NCBI GenBank assembly: GCA_046727435.1
Contig: JBKPCR010000417.1
Span: 1 to 10,289 of the forward strand
Direction of reading: 5' to 3'
Origin: CAVPRW01 sp046727435 [NCBI: bacterium]
GTDB lineage: Bacteria > Tectomicrobia > Entotheonellia > J063
Length of the DNA: 10,289 nt
In this document: one piece after another, positions 1 through 8,041 of the stretch
How the letters are laid out: every line of letters begins with the position of its first letter
Numbering within the stretch: the first letter of the stretch is position 1
Made by a program: the position numbers and the translations under genes
The notes under the pieces: model-generated
Seen by the model: only the letters and a program-made list of their open reading frames with translations
What the model was told of the DNA's origin: nothing
Database searches by the model: none

Positions 1-1
1 C

Positions 2-1021
2 CAACTGCTGGTGGAGATGGATGGGTTTGAATCCAACGATGGTGTGATCCTCATCGCCGCCACCAATCGGCCCGACGTGCTCGATCCCGCCCTGTTGCGC
101 CCCGGTCGCTTCGACCGTCAGATTGTCGTGCCCCGCCCGGATGTACGAGGGCGTGAAGAGATCCTGCGCGTGCACTCCCGCAATATCCCGCTGTCCAAGG
201 ACGTGGACTTGGCCGTCCTGGCGCGCGGGACCCCTGGATTCTCGGGAGCGGATCTGTCCAATCTGGTCAATGAAGCGGCATTGCGTGCGGCCCGGCTAGA
301 TAAGAAGATCGTCGATATGGGCGACTTCGAGGAAGCCAAAGACAAAGTCATCATGGGAGCCGAGCGGCGCAGCATGATCATCAGCGATGCCGAGAAGAAG
401 ATTACGGCGTTCCATGAGGCCGGCCACACCCTCGTCGCCAAGCTCCTGCCGGGTAGCGATCCGGTGCACAAAGTAACGATCATCCCACGTGGGCTGGCGC
501 TTGGACTTACACAACAACTGCCCATCGACGACCGGCACACCTACCCCAAAGAATATCTGCTGAACAATCTCTCGATCATGATGGGCGGCCGCGCGGCCGA
601 AGAAATCGTCTTCAAGCAGATCACCACAGGGGCCGGCAACGATATCGAACGCGCCACCGAGCTGGCGCGCAAGATGGTGTGCGAGTGGGGGATGAGCGAA
701 CGCATGGGGCCCCTGGCCTTTGGCAAGAAGGAGGAGCAAATCTTTCTGGGGCGAGAGATCGCCCAACACCGCGATTACAGCGAGCTGACGGCCCAAGCGA
801 TCGATGCCGAGGTCAACCGCCTGGTGATGGAGAATTACCAGCGCTCCAAGGATTTGTTGCAGCGGCATATCGATAAACTCTACTTGCTGGCCGAGGGTTT
901 GCTGGAGCGCGAGGTCCTCGATGGTCCGGAGATCGAAGCCATCGTCAATAATGGCAATAACGGTGGCGCAGCGGATCACACGGTAGCCCTCACCGCTGAG
1001 GATCGAACCCGTGATTGCTGA
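2..1021 (+). CDS. ftsH: ATP-dependent zinc metalloprotease FtsH (3' part; 5' end outside window)
   Basis: FtsH is a membrane-anchored AAA+ protease that unfolds and degrades misfolded membrane proteins and some regulatory proteins. In E. coli it degrades LpxC and so sets LPS synthesis. The visible part, about 339 residues, starts within the AAA+ module just before the second region of homology ([20 protein letters not shown], with the arginine finger). The Walker A and B motifs and the N-terminal membrane segments lie upstream of the window. The M41 peptidase domain follows: HEAGH at 413-427 supplies the two zinc histidines and the catalytic Glu, and the Asp codon at 641-643 in [10 protein letters not shown] is the expected third zinc ligand. 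The family motif PRGLALG follows HEAGH. The C-terminal tail is Asn/Gly-rich, as is common in FtsH. The frame is open from base 2; a GTG at 11 is only an internal Val. The stop TGA lies inside the start of glmM. The assignment is very secure. Confidence 0.97.
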   Translation, partial: QLLVEMDGFESNDGVILIAATNRPDVLDPALLRPGRFDRQIVVPRPDVRGREEILRVHSRNIPLSKDVDLAVLARGTPGFSGADLSNLVNEAALRAARLDKKIVDMGDFEEAKDKVIMGAERRSMIISDAEKKITAFHEAGHTLVAKLLPGSDPVHKVTIIPRGLALGLTQQLPIDDRHTYPKEYLLNNLSIMMGGRAAEEIVFKQITTGAGNDIERATELARKMVCEWGMSERMGPLAFGKKEEQIFLGREIAQHRDYSELTAQAIDAEVNRLVMENYQRSKDLLQRHIDKLYLLAEGLLEREVLDGPEIEAIVNNGNNGGAADHTVALTAEDRTRDC

Positions 1022-2396
1022 AAGCCGTCTCTTCGGCACCGATGGTGTGCGTGGCCTGGCGAATCACTACCCGGTGACGCCAGAAATGGCGTTCGCCCTA
1101 GGGCGCGCCGGGGCTGAATATTTGCAAGGCGCCCGCCAGAGTAAGGGGATGATCGTCGTCGGACGTGATACACGGCTCTCCGGGGATATGCTGGAGGCGG
1201 CCATCTGCGCCGGCATTTGTGCGGCCGGGGTCGATGCCATCCGGGTAGGTATCTTGCCGACACCGGCCGTCGCTTATCTGACACGGACCTGGGGGGCGTT
1301 GGGCGGGGTCGTGCTCTCTGCCTCGCATAATCCCTTCGCCGACAACGGCATTAAGTTTTTCGCTGCTGACGGTTTCAAGCTCCCCGATGCGCAGGAGGAC
1401 CATCTCGAGCAGATGGTCCGCCAGGGGATGACACGCCCGGCACCGACGGGGCGCGACATCGGGTTAATCCGCACGGCAGCGGAGGCGCTCACAGAATATC
1501 TGACCTTCGCTGGCACGACGCTTGGTGCTGTAGGCTCGCTGGCCGGAGTGCGGGTGGTGCTCGATTGTGCCAATGGAGCCGTCGCACCAGTGGCCCCGCG
1601 GCTCTTCGAGCAACTTGGCGCGCAGGTCATCGTGCATGCAGCTGAGCCCGATGGTACGAATATTAACCACCAGTGTGGGGCGCTCTTTCCAGAGCAGGCC
1701 CAGGAGCTCGTCCGACGCACCAGTGCGGATGTGGGCTTCTGCTTCGATGGCGATGCCGACCGAATGATTGCCATCGACGAAACGGGAACGGTGCGGGATG
1801 GTGACTACACGCTAGGGATCTGCACCCAAGACCTCGTCCATCGTGGAGCGTTAGGTACGCAGTATATCGTGGGTACGGTCATGAGCAATTTCGGTCTCGA
1901 AGAGATGCTGCAGCGGCTGGGGATCGTCTTGCTCCGGGCTCCGGTGGGGGATAAATATGTGCTCGAGGAGATGCGCCGAACCGGCGCCATGCTCGGAGGT
2001 GAACAGTCGGGCCATATCGTCTTCCTTGCGCATGCCACCACAGGGGACGGCCTGGTCACCGCTCTGCAGCTACTGCGCGTCATGCAGACCAGTGGGCAAC
2101 CGCTCTCACGCCTCGCCTCTGTGTTGACCAAATATCCACAGGTGTTGCTGAATGTCCGCGTTCGCGAGCGCATCGATCCGCTCGCACTCCCTGAGGTCAA
2201 ACAAGCGCACGCTCATGCCCAACAGATGCTCAATGGTACTGGCCGCATCCTGGTACGTCTCTCAGGAACCGAGCTATTGGCACGTGTCATGGTGGAGGGA
2301 CGCGATCTCCAAGCCATTCAAGCCGCGGCCGAAAACATTGCCCACGTGATCGAACGCGCCATTGGCGCTACCACAGAGATTCCAACCGAACTCTAG
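1011..2396 (+). CDS. glmM: Phosphoglucosamine mutase GlmM
   Basis: GlmM converts glucosamine-6-phosphate to glucosamine-1-phosphate in the cytoplasm, on the route to UDP-GlcNAc for peptidoglycan and LPS. The 461-residue product has the family's usual length (about 445-460) and all four landmarks. These are the N-terminal LFGTDGVRG; the phosphorylated serine in SASHNP (Ser105, codon 1323-1325); the magnesium loop DGDADR (Asp246, 248 and 250); and the C-terminal phosphate-binding loop RLSGTE (residues 416-421). After that loop the protein reads [11 protein letters not shown], where most family members have Pro after the Glu. The GTG start at 1011 is supported by GAGGA at 998-1002, 8 bases upstream, and by the position of LFGTDG. 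The start overlaps the end of ftsH by 11 bp, so translation is probably coupled. In many Proteobacteria folP lies between ftsH and glmM; it is absent here. Confidence 0.96.
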   Translation: MIAESRLFGTDGVRGLANHYPVTPEMAFALGRAGAEYLQGARQSKGMIVVGRDTRLSGDMLEAAICAGICAAGVDAIRVGILPTPAVAYLTRTWGALGGVVLSASHNPFADNGIKFFAADGFKLPDAQEDHLEQMVRQGMTRPAPTGRDIGLIRTAAEALTEYLTFAGTTLGAVGSLAGVRVVLDCANGAVAPVAPRLFEQLGAQVIVHAAEPDGTNINHQCGALFPEQAQELVRRTSADVGFCFDGDADRMIAIDETGTVRDGDYTLGICTQDLVHRGALGTQYIVGTVMSNFGLEEMLQRLGIVLLRAPVGDKYVLEEMRRTGAMLGGEQSGHIVFLAHATTGDGLVTALQLLRVMQTSGQPLSRLASVLTKYPQVLLNVRVRERIDPLALPEVKQAHAHAQQMLNGTGRILVRLSGTELLARVMVEGRDLQAIQAAAENIAHVIERAIGATTEIPTEL

Positions 2397-2507
2397 ATGT
2401 AAACGTTCAGCCGTCAGGACAACCAAAACGGCATAGATGCGAGTGACCTCGCCTGTCAGTGGGAGCATGCATCGCTCCAAGGCCGCTGCCCAATGAGGAA
2501 ATGTGCT
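2397..2507 (+). other. glmM-nnr spacer with three small perfect hairpins
   Basis: This is the only sizeable gap between ftsH and rpoN. Three successive perfect 5 bp stems can be read: GCCGT (2410-2414) with ACGGC (2428-2432), loop 13; GCGAG (2439-2443) with CTCGC (2448-2452), loop 4; and GGAGC (2462-2466) with GCTCC (2474-2478), loop 7. None is followed by a T run, so I do not call a Rho-independent terminator. The spacer could be an mRNA leader, a processing site or chance. I see no convincing promoter. acpS, which neighbours nnr in some genomes, is not present here. Confidence 0.35.
2495..2499 (+). promoter_or_regulatory. Ribosome binding site deciding the nnr start
   Basis: GAGGA lies 8 bases upstream of the GTG at 2508. 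The alternative ATG at 2493 lies just in front of this motif and has no Shine-Dalgarno sequence of its own. The site therefore favours the GTG start. Confidence 0.6.
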
Positions 2508-4139
2508 GTGCGGGTGACGACAGCAGCCGAAATGCGTGAGCTCGATCGCCTGGCCATTGAGACCTACGGCATCCCCGGCGTGGTCTTGATGGAAAACGCT
2601 GGCGCGCAGGTGGCCCGCATCCTCTGGCAGGAGTATCCAGACCTCCAGGCACGCCGGGTGGCGGTTCTATGCGGACGCGGAAATAATGGCGGCGACGGAT
2701 TTGTCATCGCACGCTACCTCCACACGATGGGGGTGTCGGCGCGTGTGTTCATCATGGGAGAGCCCGGAGCCATCCACGGCGATGCCGGTGCGCATCTGGA
2801 TATGTTGCGGCGCGTCGGCGTGGCTCCAGAGGCCGTGCAAACCTCCGAGTCGGCGCAGACGGTCGGGGCGCGGTTGATAGATTACGATATCCTGATCGAT
2901 GCGCTGCTGGGAACTGGCCTCCAGGCCGAGGTGAGTGGGGTGTTCCAGCTGATCATCGCCGCCATGAACGCCTCCGGCAAGGCCATCGTCGCGGTGGATA
3001 TCCCCTCGGGTCTGAGTGCCGATGTGGGAACGCTCCTAGGCGAACATGTGCGGGCTGACCTCACAGTCACCATGGCACTTCCCAAACGAGGTCTCTTGCT
3101 CTATCCCGCTGCCGAGCACGTCGGTCGACTAGTGGTGGTTGACATCGGGTTTCCGACGGTGGTGCGCGAGCATGCGGCAGTGGGCTGCCATGTGCTCGAG
3201 GCCGAAGCTGTCGCGGCGCAATTGCAGAGGCGTTTCGCTGATACCCACAAGGGCTCCTACGGCCATGTGTTGACTGTTGCCGGCAGCCCTGGGAAGACAG
3301 GGGCTGGTGCGCTGGCGAGCCTGGCTGCCCTGCGCACTGGAGCTGGATTGGTGAGCTTCGCGCTGCCACGCACTCTCAACGCAGCCATGGAGACGAAGCT
3401 CACCGAGGTGATGACGATTCCACTCCCTGAATCTGAGCCGGGCGTACTAGGGGTGGAGGCGGCGAAACGTCTTATGGAATGGCTGGAGGGCAAATCCGCC
3501 CTGATCCTTGGCCCTGGTATGGGCACGCATCCGGAGACGGTGCGCTGTGTGCATGAGCTCCTGCATCAGGTGCGTATCCCCACGGTGCTCGATGCTGATG
3601 GTCTCAATGCGTTCGCGACCGATCCCGACAGCATCGGTGACATCCAGGCACCACTGGTACTGACTCCGCATCCAGGCGAGCTCGCACGCTTGCGTCATAC
3701 CACAACGGCCATGATCCAGGCCGATCGTTTAGCGGCGGCACAAGAGACCGCCCGCGCCTGCAAGGCTGTCGTCGTGCTGAAGGGGGCTCATACAGTTATC
3801 GCCGAGCCTGAGGGAACGCTGTATATTAATGTCACGGGCAATCCGGGCATGGCCACGGCTGGCAGCGGTGATGTCCTCTCCGGGATGATTGGCACACTGC
3901 TGGGACAAGGTTATACACCGAGTATGGCGGCGCGGATCGCCGTCTACACCCACGGTCTGGCGGGTGATCTAGCAGCCACGGCACTGGGGGAACGATCGTT
4001 GATGGCTGGGGACCTCATTGACACCTTACCTCGGGCGTTTCAGCAGCTCACACATAGCCAAGGGAGAGTGCCGGCGAGTTGGGAACATAGCTGGCTCAAA
4101 GGCCGGCCGAAAACAGCTGCCGCACTGAAAGTAATCTAG
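2508..4139 (+). CDS. nnr: Bifunctional NAD(P)H-hydrate epimerase / ADP-dependent NAD(P)H-hydrate dehydratase
   Basis: This enzyme repairs damaged NAD(P)H. The N-terminal YjeF_N domain epimerises R- and S-NAD(P)H hydrate, and the C-terminal YjeF_C (ribokinase-like) domain dehydrates the S form using ADP. Epimerase signs, numbered from the GTG start, are NNGGDGF at 59-65 and DIPSGLSADVG. The dehydratase domain begins near residue 247 with HKGSYGHVLTVAGSPGKTGA. It continues with ILGPGMGT, VLDADGLNA, LTPHPGE and the nucleotide/catalytic loop AGSGDVLSG (GSGD at 452-455). The length of 543 aa is normal for the fusion form. I chose GTG 2508 over ATG 2493 because it has the better ribosome site and gives the family's usual opening (M-R-V-T-T-A-A-E-M-R-E-L-D); the ATG would add five residues. 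The stop TAG is immediately followed by the tsaE ATG. The nnr-tsaE pairing is common in bacteria. Confidence 0.95.
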   Translation: MRVTTAAEMRELDRLAIETYGIPGVVLMENAGAQVARILWQEYPDLQARRVAVLCGRGNNGGDGFVIARYLHTMGVSARVFIMGEPGAIHGDAGAHLDMLRRVGVAPEAVQTSESAQTVGARLIDYDILIDALLGTGLQAEVSGVFQLIIAAMNASGKAIVAVDIPSGLSADVGTLLGEHVRADLTVTMALPKRGLLLYPAAEHVGRLVVVDIGFPTVVREHAAVGCHVLEAEAVAAQLQRRFADTHKGSYGHVLTVAGSPGKTGAGALASLAALRTGAGLVSFALPRTLNAAMETKLTEVMTIPLPESEPGVLGVEAAKRLMEWLEGKSALILGPGMGTHPETVRCVHELLHQVRIPTVLDADGLNAFATDPDSIGDIQAPLVLTPHPGELARLRHTTTAMIQADRLAAAQETARACKAVVVLKGAHTVIAEPEGTLYINVTGNPGMATAGSGDVLSGMIGTLLGQGYTPSMAARIAVYTHGLAGDLAATALGERSLMAGDLIDTLPRAFQQLTHSQGRVPASWEHSWLKGRPKTAAALKVI

Positions 4140-4667
4140 ATGTCGCTACAAATGGTGTCGCGGAACAGCGTTGACACGGAAATGCTGGGGGAACACGTTG
4201 GACGTCTACTCGAGGCGGGAGACATCGTGTGCCTCTATGGTGAGCTCGGGAGCGGTAAGACGGTGCTGACAAAAGGGCTGGCCAGAGGACTTGGGGTCAC
4301 GTCTGAGCGGGCAGTACGTAGCCCTTCCTTCGTGCTTATGCATCGTTATCAGGGCCGTGTACCCGTGTATCATGCCGATCTCTATCGTCTCGATGGGCCT
4401 ACGGATATTGAGGATATTGGCCTGAGGGAATTTCTCGGAGGGGACGGGGTGGCGGTCATCGAGTGGGCTGATAAGCTCGATGCTTCGCTGACGGCGGAAC
4501 GGCTCGAGATCACCATCGCCCATCAGACGGAAGAGACGCGTCTGATCACGTTCACGCCATGGGGGGCCCGCTATCACCAGCTCCTCGAGCAGTGGCAGAG
4601 TCAGCCAACAGCCCGCGGTAAGGCCTGCGGCCAGGGGAGTGACGATGTAGAGATGGCGTCGGCATGA
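4140..4667 (+). CDS. tsaE: tRNA t6A37 threonylcarbamoyladenosine biosynthesis ATPase TsaE
   Basis: TsaE is the small P-loop ATPase that works with TsaB and TsaD in adding the threonylcarbamoyl group to A37 of ANN-decoding tRNAs. The product has the Walker A motif GELGSGKT at residues 34-41. It then shows the family blocks VRSPSFVL, YHADLYRL (acidic Walker B-like Asp) and VAVIEWADKL. At 175 aa it is some 20 residues longer than E. coli TsaE (about 153). The extra length is mostly a polar, low-complexity C-terminal tail after about residue 145, with no motif I recognise. The ATG at 4140 directly follows the nnr stop, so coupling is likely; the Shine-Dalgarno sequence is weak. A second ATG at 4152 is an alternative start. 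The end overlaps lptC by the 4 bp ATGA. Confidence 0.94.
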   Translation: MSLQMVSRNSVDTEMLGEHVGRLLEAGDIVCLYGELGSGKTVLTKGLARGLGVTSERAVRSPSFVLMHRYQGRVPVYHADLYRLDGPTDIEDIGLREFLGGDGVAVIEWADKLDASLTAERLEITIAHQTEETRLITFTPWGARYHQLLEQWQSQPTARGKACGQGSDDVEMASA

Positions 4668-5215
4668 GGCGCCTAATCCTATCGATCGCCCTCGTAGTGG
4701 CTCTACTGAGCGGGGCCGCTGCTTGGTGGTTCTACCTGGCAGGCACGCCGTGGCAGGCTGCCCTGACCAGTACGATCGTGTCACCAGAGCATGGTATCCG
4801 AATGGAGAAATTTGCGCTGCGGGATACTGAGCGCTACCAGACACGCTGGGAAATTTTGGCCGACGTCGCTCAAGTCGATCCACAGGTCAATACCACGACC
4901 CTCGAGGGGGTGCACCTCACCCTCTTTTCGGCTAAGCATGGCACGGTGCAGGTAACGGCGCGTCGTGGTGTCATCCAGAATGAATCGAAAAATATGCAGG
5001 TCTGCGGCGATGTGCGGCTGGTCATGGGTAACGAGTTCGCGCTGACGACGGAATGCCTGCAGTGGTTGGCCGTCGAACAGTCACTGGCGGCGGACACGCC
5101 GGTGATTGTGGAGATGGGTAGTCTCCACGTTGAGGGGCAGGGCTTCCGAGGGTGGATTGCGGAGGAACGGTTCGAAGTCCACGAGCAGGTGCTCGCACGC
5201 TGGATCGAGCCATGA
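4664..5215 (+). CDS. lptC: LPS export ABC transporter periplasmic protein LptC
   Basis: LptC is a single-pass inner-membrane protein whose periplasmic beta-jellyroll receives LPS from the LptB2FG transporter and hands it to LptA. The 183-residue product starts with a short basic stretch and one hydrophobic segment at about residues 4-26, followed by a soluble domain. That domain is rich in beta-type alternation (VTARRGVIQNESKNMQVCGDVRL), matching the LptC/OstA-like pattern of 'gain function, unset, lose' strands. Length agrees with the family (about 180-190 aa). Sequence identity in this family is low, so the call rests mainly on the topology and on lying between tsaE and lptA-lptB. It overlaps tsaE upstream and lptA downstream by ATGA, which indicates strict translational coupling. 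Confidence 0.88.
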   Translation: MRRLILSIALVVALLSGAAAWWFYLAGTPWQAALTSTIVSPEHGIRMEKFALRDTERYQTRWEILADVAQVDPQVNTTTLEGVHLTLFSAKHGTVQVTARRGVIQNESKNMQVCGDVRLVMGNEFALTTECLQWLAVEQSLAADTPVIVEMGSLHVEGQGFRGWIAEERFEVHEQVLARWIEP

Positions 5216-5757
5216 TGGACCGACGTCATCGGTGGGGGGTGTTCGGCACGGCGCTTCTAGCTGTCGCTCTATTTGTGAACCTGGCAGATGCAGCCAATGC
5301 GGCATCAGAGCAGACCGCCCAGAATGAAATGGTGCAAGTGACCGCGGATCGTATGGTGTCGGATTCACGGAGCGATCAGGTGGTGTTTACCGGGAATGTC
5401 GAAGCGTGGCGGGGTGGGCTCTATGTCAAGGCCGACCGGCTTGAGGTCAAGCAGGATCGAGAGACCAAGAAGATGGCGCAGATGGTCGCCATCGGCAATG
5501 TGTTCATCCAGCGAGGCGAGCAGTCGGCGACAGCCGAACGGGCTACATTCCTTGAACCCGAGCAGAAGGCCGTGCTGACCGGGAATCCGCATGCGGTGGA
5601 GGGCAATACCGAGGTCTGGGGCGAGGAAATGGTGTTCCTTCTGGCCGAGGGCAACATGATCGTTACTGGCGGCACGCAACGTGTCCGTGTGCAACTCGTA
5701 CCGGCCAACGAAGGGCCAAAGCTGCCGACGCCGAAGCCGAAGGGACGGGGGGGATAG
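5212..5757 (+). CDS. lptA: LPS transport periplasmic protein LptA (OstA-like)
   Basis: LptA forms the periplasmic bridge that carries LPS from LptC to LptD in the outer membrane. From ATG 5212 the product is 181 aa. It has a clear Sec signal peptide: basic MMDRRHR, a hydrophobic core about residues 9-24, and an Ala-rich cleavage zone (ADAANA/A). The mature part is an OstA/LptA domain that begins VQVTADRMVSDSRSDQVVFTG and repeats short beta strands (GNVEAWRGGLYVKADRLEV, GNVFIQRGEQSATAERATF, GNMIVTGG). The open frame extends back to a GTG at 5152, but only the 5212 start puts the signal peptide at the N-terminus. It also gives the ATGA overlap with lptC; ATG 5215 is equally possible. The C-terminus ends in a Pro/Lys/Gly-rich tail. 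The lptB GTG follows the stop with no gap. Confidence 0.93.
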   Translation: MMDRRHRWGVFGTALLAVALFVNLADAANAASEQTAQNEMVQVTADRMVSDSRSDQVVFTGNVEAWRGGLYVKADRLEVKQDRETKKMAQMVAIGNVFIQRGEQSATAERATFLEPEQKAVLTGNPHAVEGNTEVWGEEMVFLLAEGNMIVTGGTQRVRVQLVPANEGPKLPTPKPKGRGG

Positions 5758-6519
5758 GTGAGAGGTTTGGCAGGACAGGGATTGGTCAAAAGCTATCGTC
5801 GACGTCGTGTGGTGGATGATGTATGCTTGACGATTGAAGGTGGTGAGGTCGTCGGCCTTCTAGGACCCAACGGCGCAGGGAAGACAACCACATTCTATCT
5901 CCTGGTGGGCCTGATCCACCCAGACACCGGCGTGGTCAAACTCGATGGGGTGGACATTACCGCCGTTCCCCTGTATCGGCGGGCGCGAGCTGGAATCGGC
6001 TATTTGCCACAAGAACCCTCGGTGTTCCGAGGGTTAACCGTCGAGGAGAACATTTTGGCGGTTCTCGAACTCCAGTCTCTCTCACGACGTGAGCGCCAGG
6101 AGAAGGTGGACGAGCTCCTCGACGAGTTCGGGCTCGGCCACCATCGCCAACGGCTCACCCCCTCACTGTCTGGGGGAGAGCGGCGACGAGTCGAAATCGC
6201 CCGTGCCTTAGCAGCGTCTCCAACGTTCCTGCTGCTCGACGAGCCCTTCGCGGGGATCGATCCGATCATGATCGAGGAGTTGCAACAACTTGTCTGTCGT
6301 CTCAAGGAGCGGGGTCTGGGGGTGTTAATCACGGACCATCGCGTGCGTGAAACCCTGGAGATCACCGATCGAGCGTATATTATCCATCAGGGCCGCATTC
6401 TCGACAGCGGTACGCCGCGCCAATTAGCTGAGAATGAACGCGTAATTGCGGCGTATTTTGGTGAACGATTCGCTTTGGATATCGGGCAACCATGGGTCTT
6501 GAAACCAAACTCTCGCTAA
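5758..6519 (+). CDS. lptB: LPS export ABC transporter ATP-binding protein LptB
   Basis: LptB is the cytoplasmic ATPase of the LptB2FG transporter that extracts LPS from the inner membrane. All ABC motifs are present in the 253-aa product. These are Walker [10 protein letters not shown] at 36-44, a Q-loop in YLPQEPSVF, the signature [15 protein letters not shown] starting at 137, Walker [11 protein letters not shown] (Asp161, Glu162), and the H-loop [10 protein letters not shown] with His194. The sequence DEPFAGIDP and the RRVEIARAL stretch are typical of LptB rather than of general ABC ATPases. Most LptB proteins read DHNVRETL, with Asn after the His; here it is Arg195. The GTG start directly follows the lptA stop and has a G-rich stretch (5747-5753) upstream. 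The C-terminus is about 10 residues longer than in E. coli, because the gene runs 28 bp into rpoN. lptF and lptG are not in the window. Confidence 0.96.
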   Translation: MRGLAGQGLVKSYRRRRVVDDVCLTIEGGEVVGLLGPNGAGKTTTFYLLVGLIHPDTGVVKLDGVDITAVPLYRRARAGIGYLPQEPSVFRGLTVEENILAVLELQSLSRRERQEKVDELLDEFGLGHHRQRLTPSLSGGERRRVEIARALAASPTFLLLDEPFAGIDPIMIEELQQLVCRLKERGLGVLITDHRVRETLEITDRAYIIHQGRILDSGTPRQLAENERVIAAYFGERFALDIGQPWVLKPNSR

Positions 6520-7952
6520 AACAAACGCAAAAACTTGTCATGACGCAGGCGCTGCAGCAAGCGATCAAGCTGCTGCCCATGGCTCGCCTCGAACTCATCC
6601 AAGCCATTCGGCAGGAGCTCACGGAAAACCCCATGTTGGAAGAAGTGGCGCTTGCCGAGGATGGTGTGACACCGGCTGAAGAGGACGACGCTCCAAGTCC
6701 TGATGAGTCGGCCGACACCGTGGTGGACGGTAAAGAGCTGTATGACATCAATTGGCAAGAATATTTCCCCGAGGATTGGGAATGGAAAGGCTTACCCTCC
6801 GAAGAGTATGAGGAACGGTTCTCCTACGAAAATACCGCCCGTACCCCCACGACGCTGAGCGAGCATTTGCTAGCACAACTCATGATGGCCACCACGGATG
6901 AGGTGGAGCGGCGTGTCGGGTCATTCCTCATCGGCAATATCGATGACGAGGGCTATTTGCGCTGTGAGCTGGATGAGGCGATCACGGCCACCGAGACAGA
7001 CCATGCCACGGTGGCGCGTGTCCTGTCGATGATCCAGACCTTCGATCCGACGGGCATAGGGGCTCGCGACCTGCGCGAGTGTTTGTTAATCCAGGTCCGC
7101 TTCCTGGGACTCGAAGGCTCACTGATCGAGACGATCATCGCGGATTATTTGCCCAAGCTGCAGGAGCGCGGCGCACAGCATCTGATGAATGTGACCAAAG
7201 AGCTGACCAAAGCCTTGAATCTTTCCAGTGAAGAAGTGACCATGGCGCTGCACATCCTGAAGACCCTCGATCCCAGTCCTGGGCAGCAATTTACCAGCGA
7301 ACCAGCAGAGGCTATTGTGCCGGATGTCGTCATCATGAAGGTCGGGAATGACTACCAGGTGTTCCTCAATGATGAAGGCATTCCACGGCTTCGCATCAGT
7401 GCCACCTACAGGCGTATGCTCCGCGAGGGCAAGCTGGACGAGCCTGAGGCCAAGCATTACCTGGACGAAAGACTCCGCTCTGCCGTCTGGCTTATCCGCA
7501 GCATCGAACAACGGCGGCAGACGCTGTTCAAGGTGGCTACTAGCCTGGTCAAATTTCAGCGCGACTTTCTCGACCATGGCCTTGCCTACTTGAAGCCGCT
7601 GGTGCTTAAGGACGTGGCCGAAGACATCGGTATGCATGAATCAACGGTGAGCCGCGTCACCACCAGCAAATACATGTATACGGAGCAGGGCATCTTCGAG
7701 TTGAAGTACTTCTTCCACAGCGGTATCGAGTTGTACGGCGGCGAGACCATGTCGTCGCTGACAGTGAAAGACCGCATCAAGAAATTGGTGGCAGCGGAGG
7801 ACCCGGGAAAACCCCTCACCGATCAGCAGCTTGTCGAGGTACTAGCCGCGGAAAATGTCAAGATCGCGCGCCGCACCGTGACCAAGTACCGGCGCGAGCT
7901 GAAGCTGCCGCCGGCCAATCGCCGTAAACGGATCAGCGATGTCCCAGTTTAA
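6492..7952 (+). CDS. rpoN: RNA polymerase sigma-54 factor RpoN
   Basis: RpoN directs RNA polymerase to -24/-12 promoters that need an AAA+ activator for opening. At 486 aa it has the family's usual length and layout. Region I, residues 1 to about 50, is Gln/Leu-rich ([22 protein letters not shown]...[10 protein letters not shown]). Region II, about 55-110, is acidic. A core-binding domain follows, then the helix-turn-helix around [16 protein letters not shown] near residue 375. The RpoN box [10 protein letters not shown] is at 459-468, a one-residue variant of the usual ARRTVAKYRE. In region I the run [14 protein letters not shown] has Pro where most members have Gln. The ATG at 6492 lies inside the end of lptB (28 bp overlap), so translation probably depends on lptB. 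The only Shine-Dalgarno candidate is weak. The lptB-rpoN order is widely conserved. Confidence 0.97.
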   Translation: MGLETKLSLKQTQKLVMTQALQQAIKLLPMARLELIQAIRQELTENPMLEEVALAEDGVTPAEEDDAPSPDESADTVVDGKELYDINWQEYFPEDWEWKGLPSEEYEERFSYENTARTPTTLSEHLLAQLMMATTDEVERRVGSFLIGNIDDEGYLRCELDEAITATETDHATVARVLSMIQTFDPTGIGARDLRECLLIQVRFLGLEGSLIETIIADYLPKLQERGAQHLMNVTKELTKALNLSSEEVTMALHILKTLDPSPGQQFTSEPAEAIVPDVVIMKVGNDYQVFLNDEGIPRLRISATYRRMLREGKLDEPEAKHYLDERLRSAVWLIRSIEQRRQTLFKVATSLVKFQRDFLDHGLAYLKPLVLKDVAEDIGMHESTVSRVTTSKYMYTEQGIFELKYFFHSGIELYGGETMSSLTVKDRIKKLVAAEDPGKPLTDQQLVEVLAAENVKIARRTVTKYRRELKLPPANRRKRISDVPV

Positions 7953-7973
7953 ATTCTACGCGCCACGCGATTT

Positions 7974-8020
7974 CACCCCCTCCCAACCCCTGCCCCTCGA
8001 AGGGGAGGGCTGAGTGGGGG
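7974..8020. repeat. GC-rich imperfect inverted repeat downstream of rpoN
   Basis: The left part is C-rich and the right part G-rich. The inner stem pairs CCCCT (7993-7997) with AGGGG (8001-8005) around CGA. It extends, with one bulged G at 7992, through TCCC-type pairs (7988-7991 with 8006-8009). After an internal loop, CCCCC (7976-7980) pairs with GGGGG (8016-8020). There is no T run on either side, so it is not a normal Rho-independent terminator, although it could slow polymerase or protect the rpoN 3' end. The form resembles the short C-rich/G-rich palindromes that are dispersed in intergenic regions of many bacterial genomes. Membership in such a family is inferred and cannot be shown from one copy. 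Confidence 0.6.
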
Positions 8021-8041
8021 CGCAATACTCCGTTAGCTCGA

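Noticed and set aside
296-1039. Minus-strand frame of 247 codons opposite ftsH
   Set aside because: It is antisense to the FtsH peptidase domain, with no ribosome site or family similarity that I can see. It is a shadow frame.
1511-1525. Sigma-54 promoter-like TGGCAC-N5-TTGG
   Set aside because: It lies inside the glmM coding sequence and lacks the essential GC of the -12 element (TTGG instead of TTGC). A chance match is the simplest explanation.
2437-2496. 19-codon ORF ending in an ATGA overlap with the ATG at 2493
   Set aside because: It has no ribosome site, no recognisable peptide, and is built over two of the hairpins. The ATG it overlaps is probably not the true nnr start.
5152-5211. 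Upstream extension of lptA from GTG 5152
   Set aside because: It would bury the signal peptide inside the protein and overlap lptC by 64 bp. The ATG at 5212 explains export and coupling.
7974-8020. CRISPR repeat or Rho-independent terminator
   Set aside because: There is a single copy with no spacer series, and no T run follows the stem.
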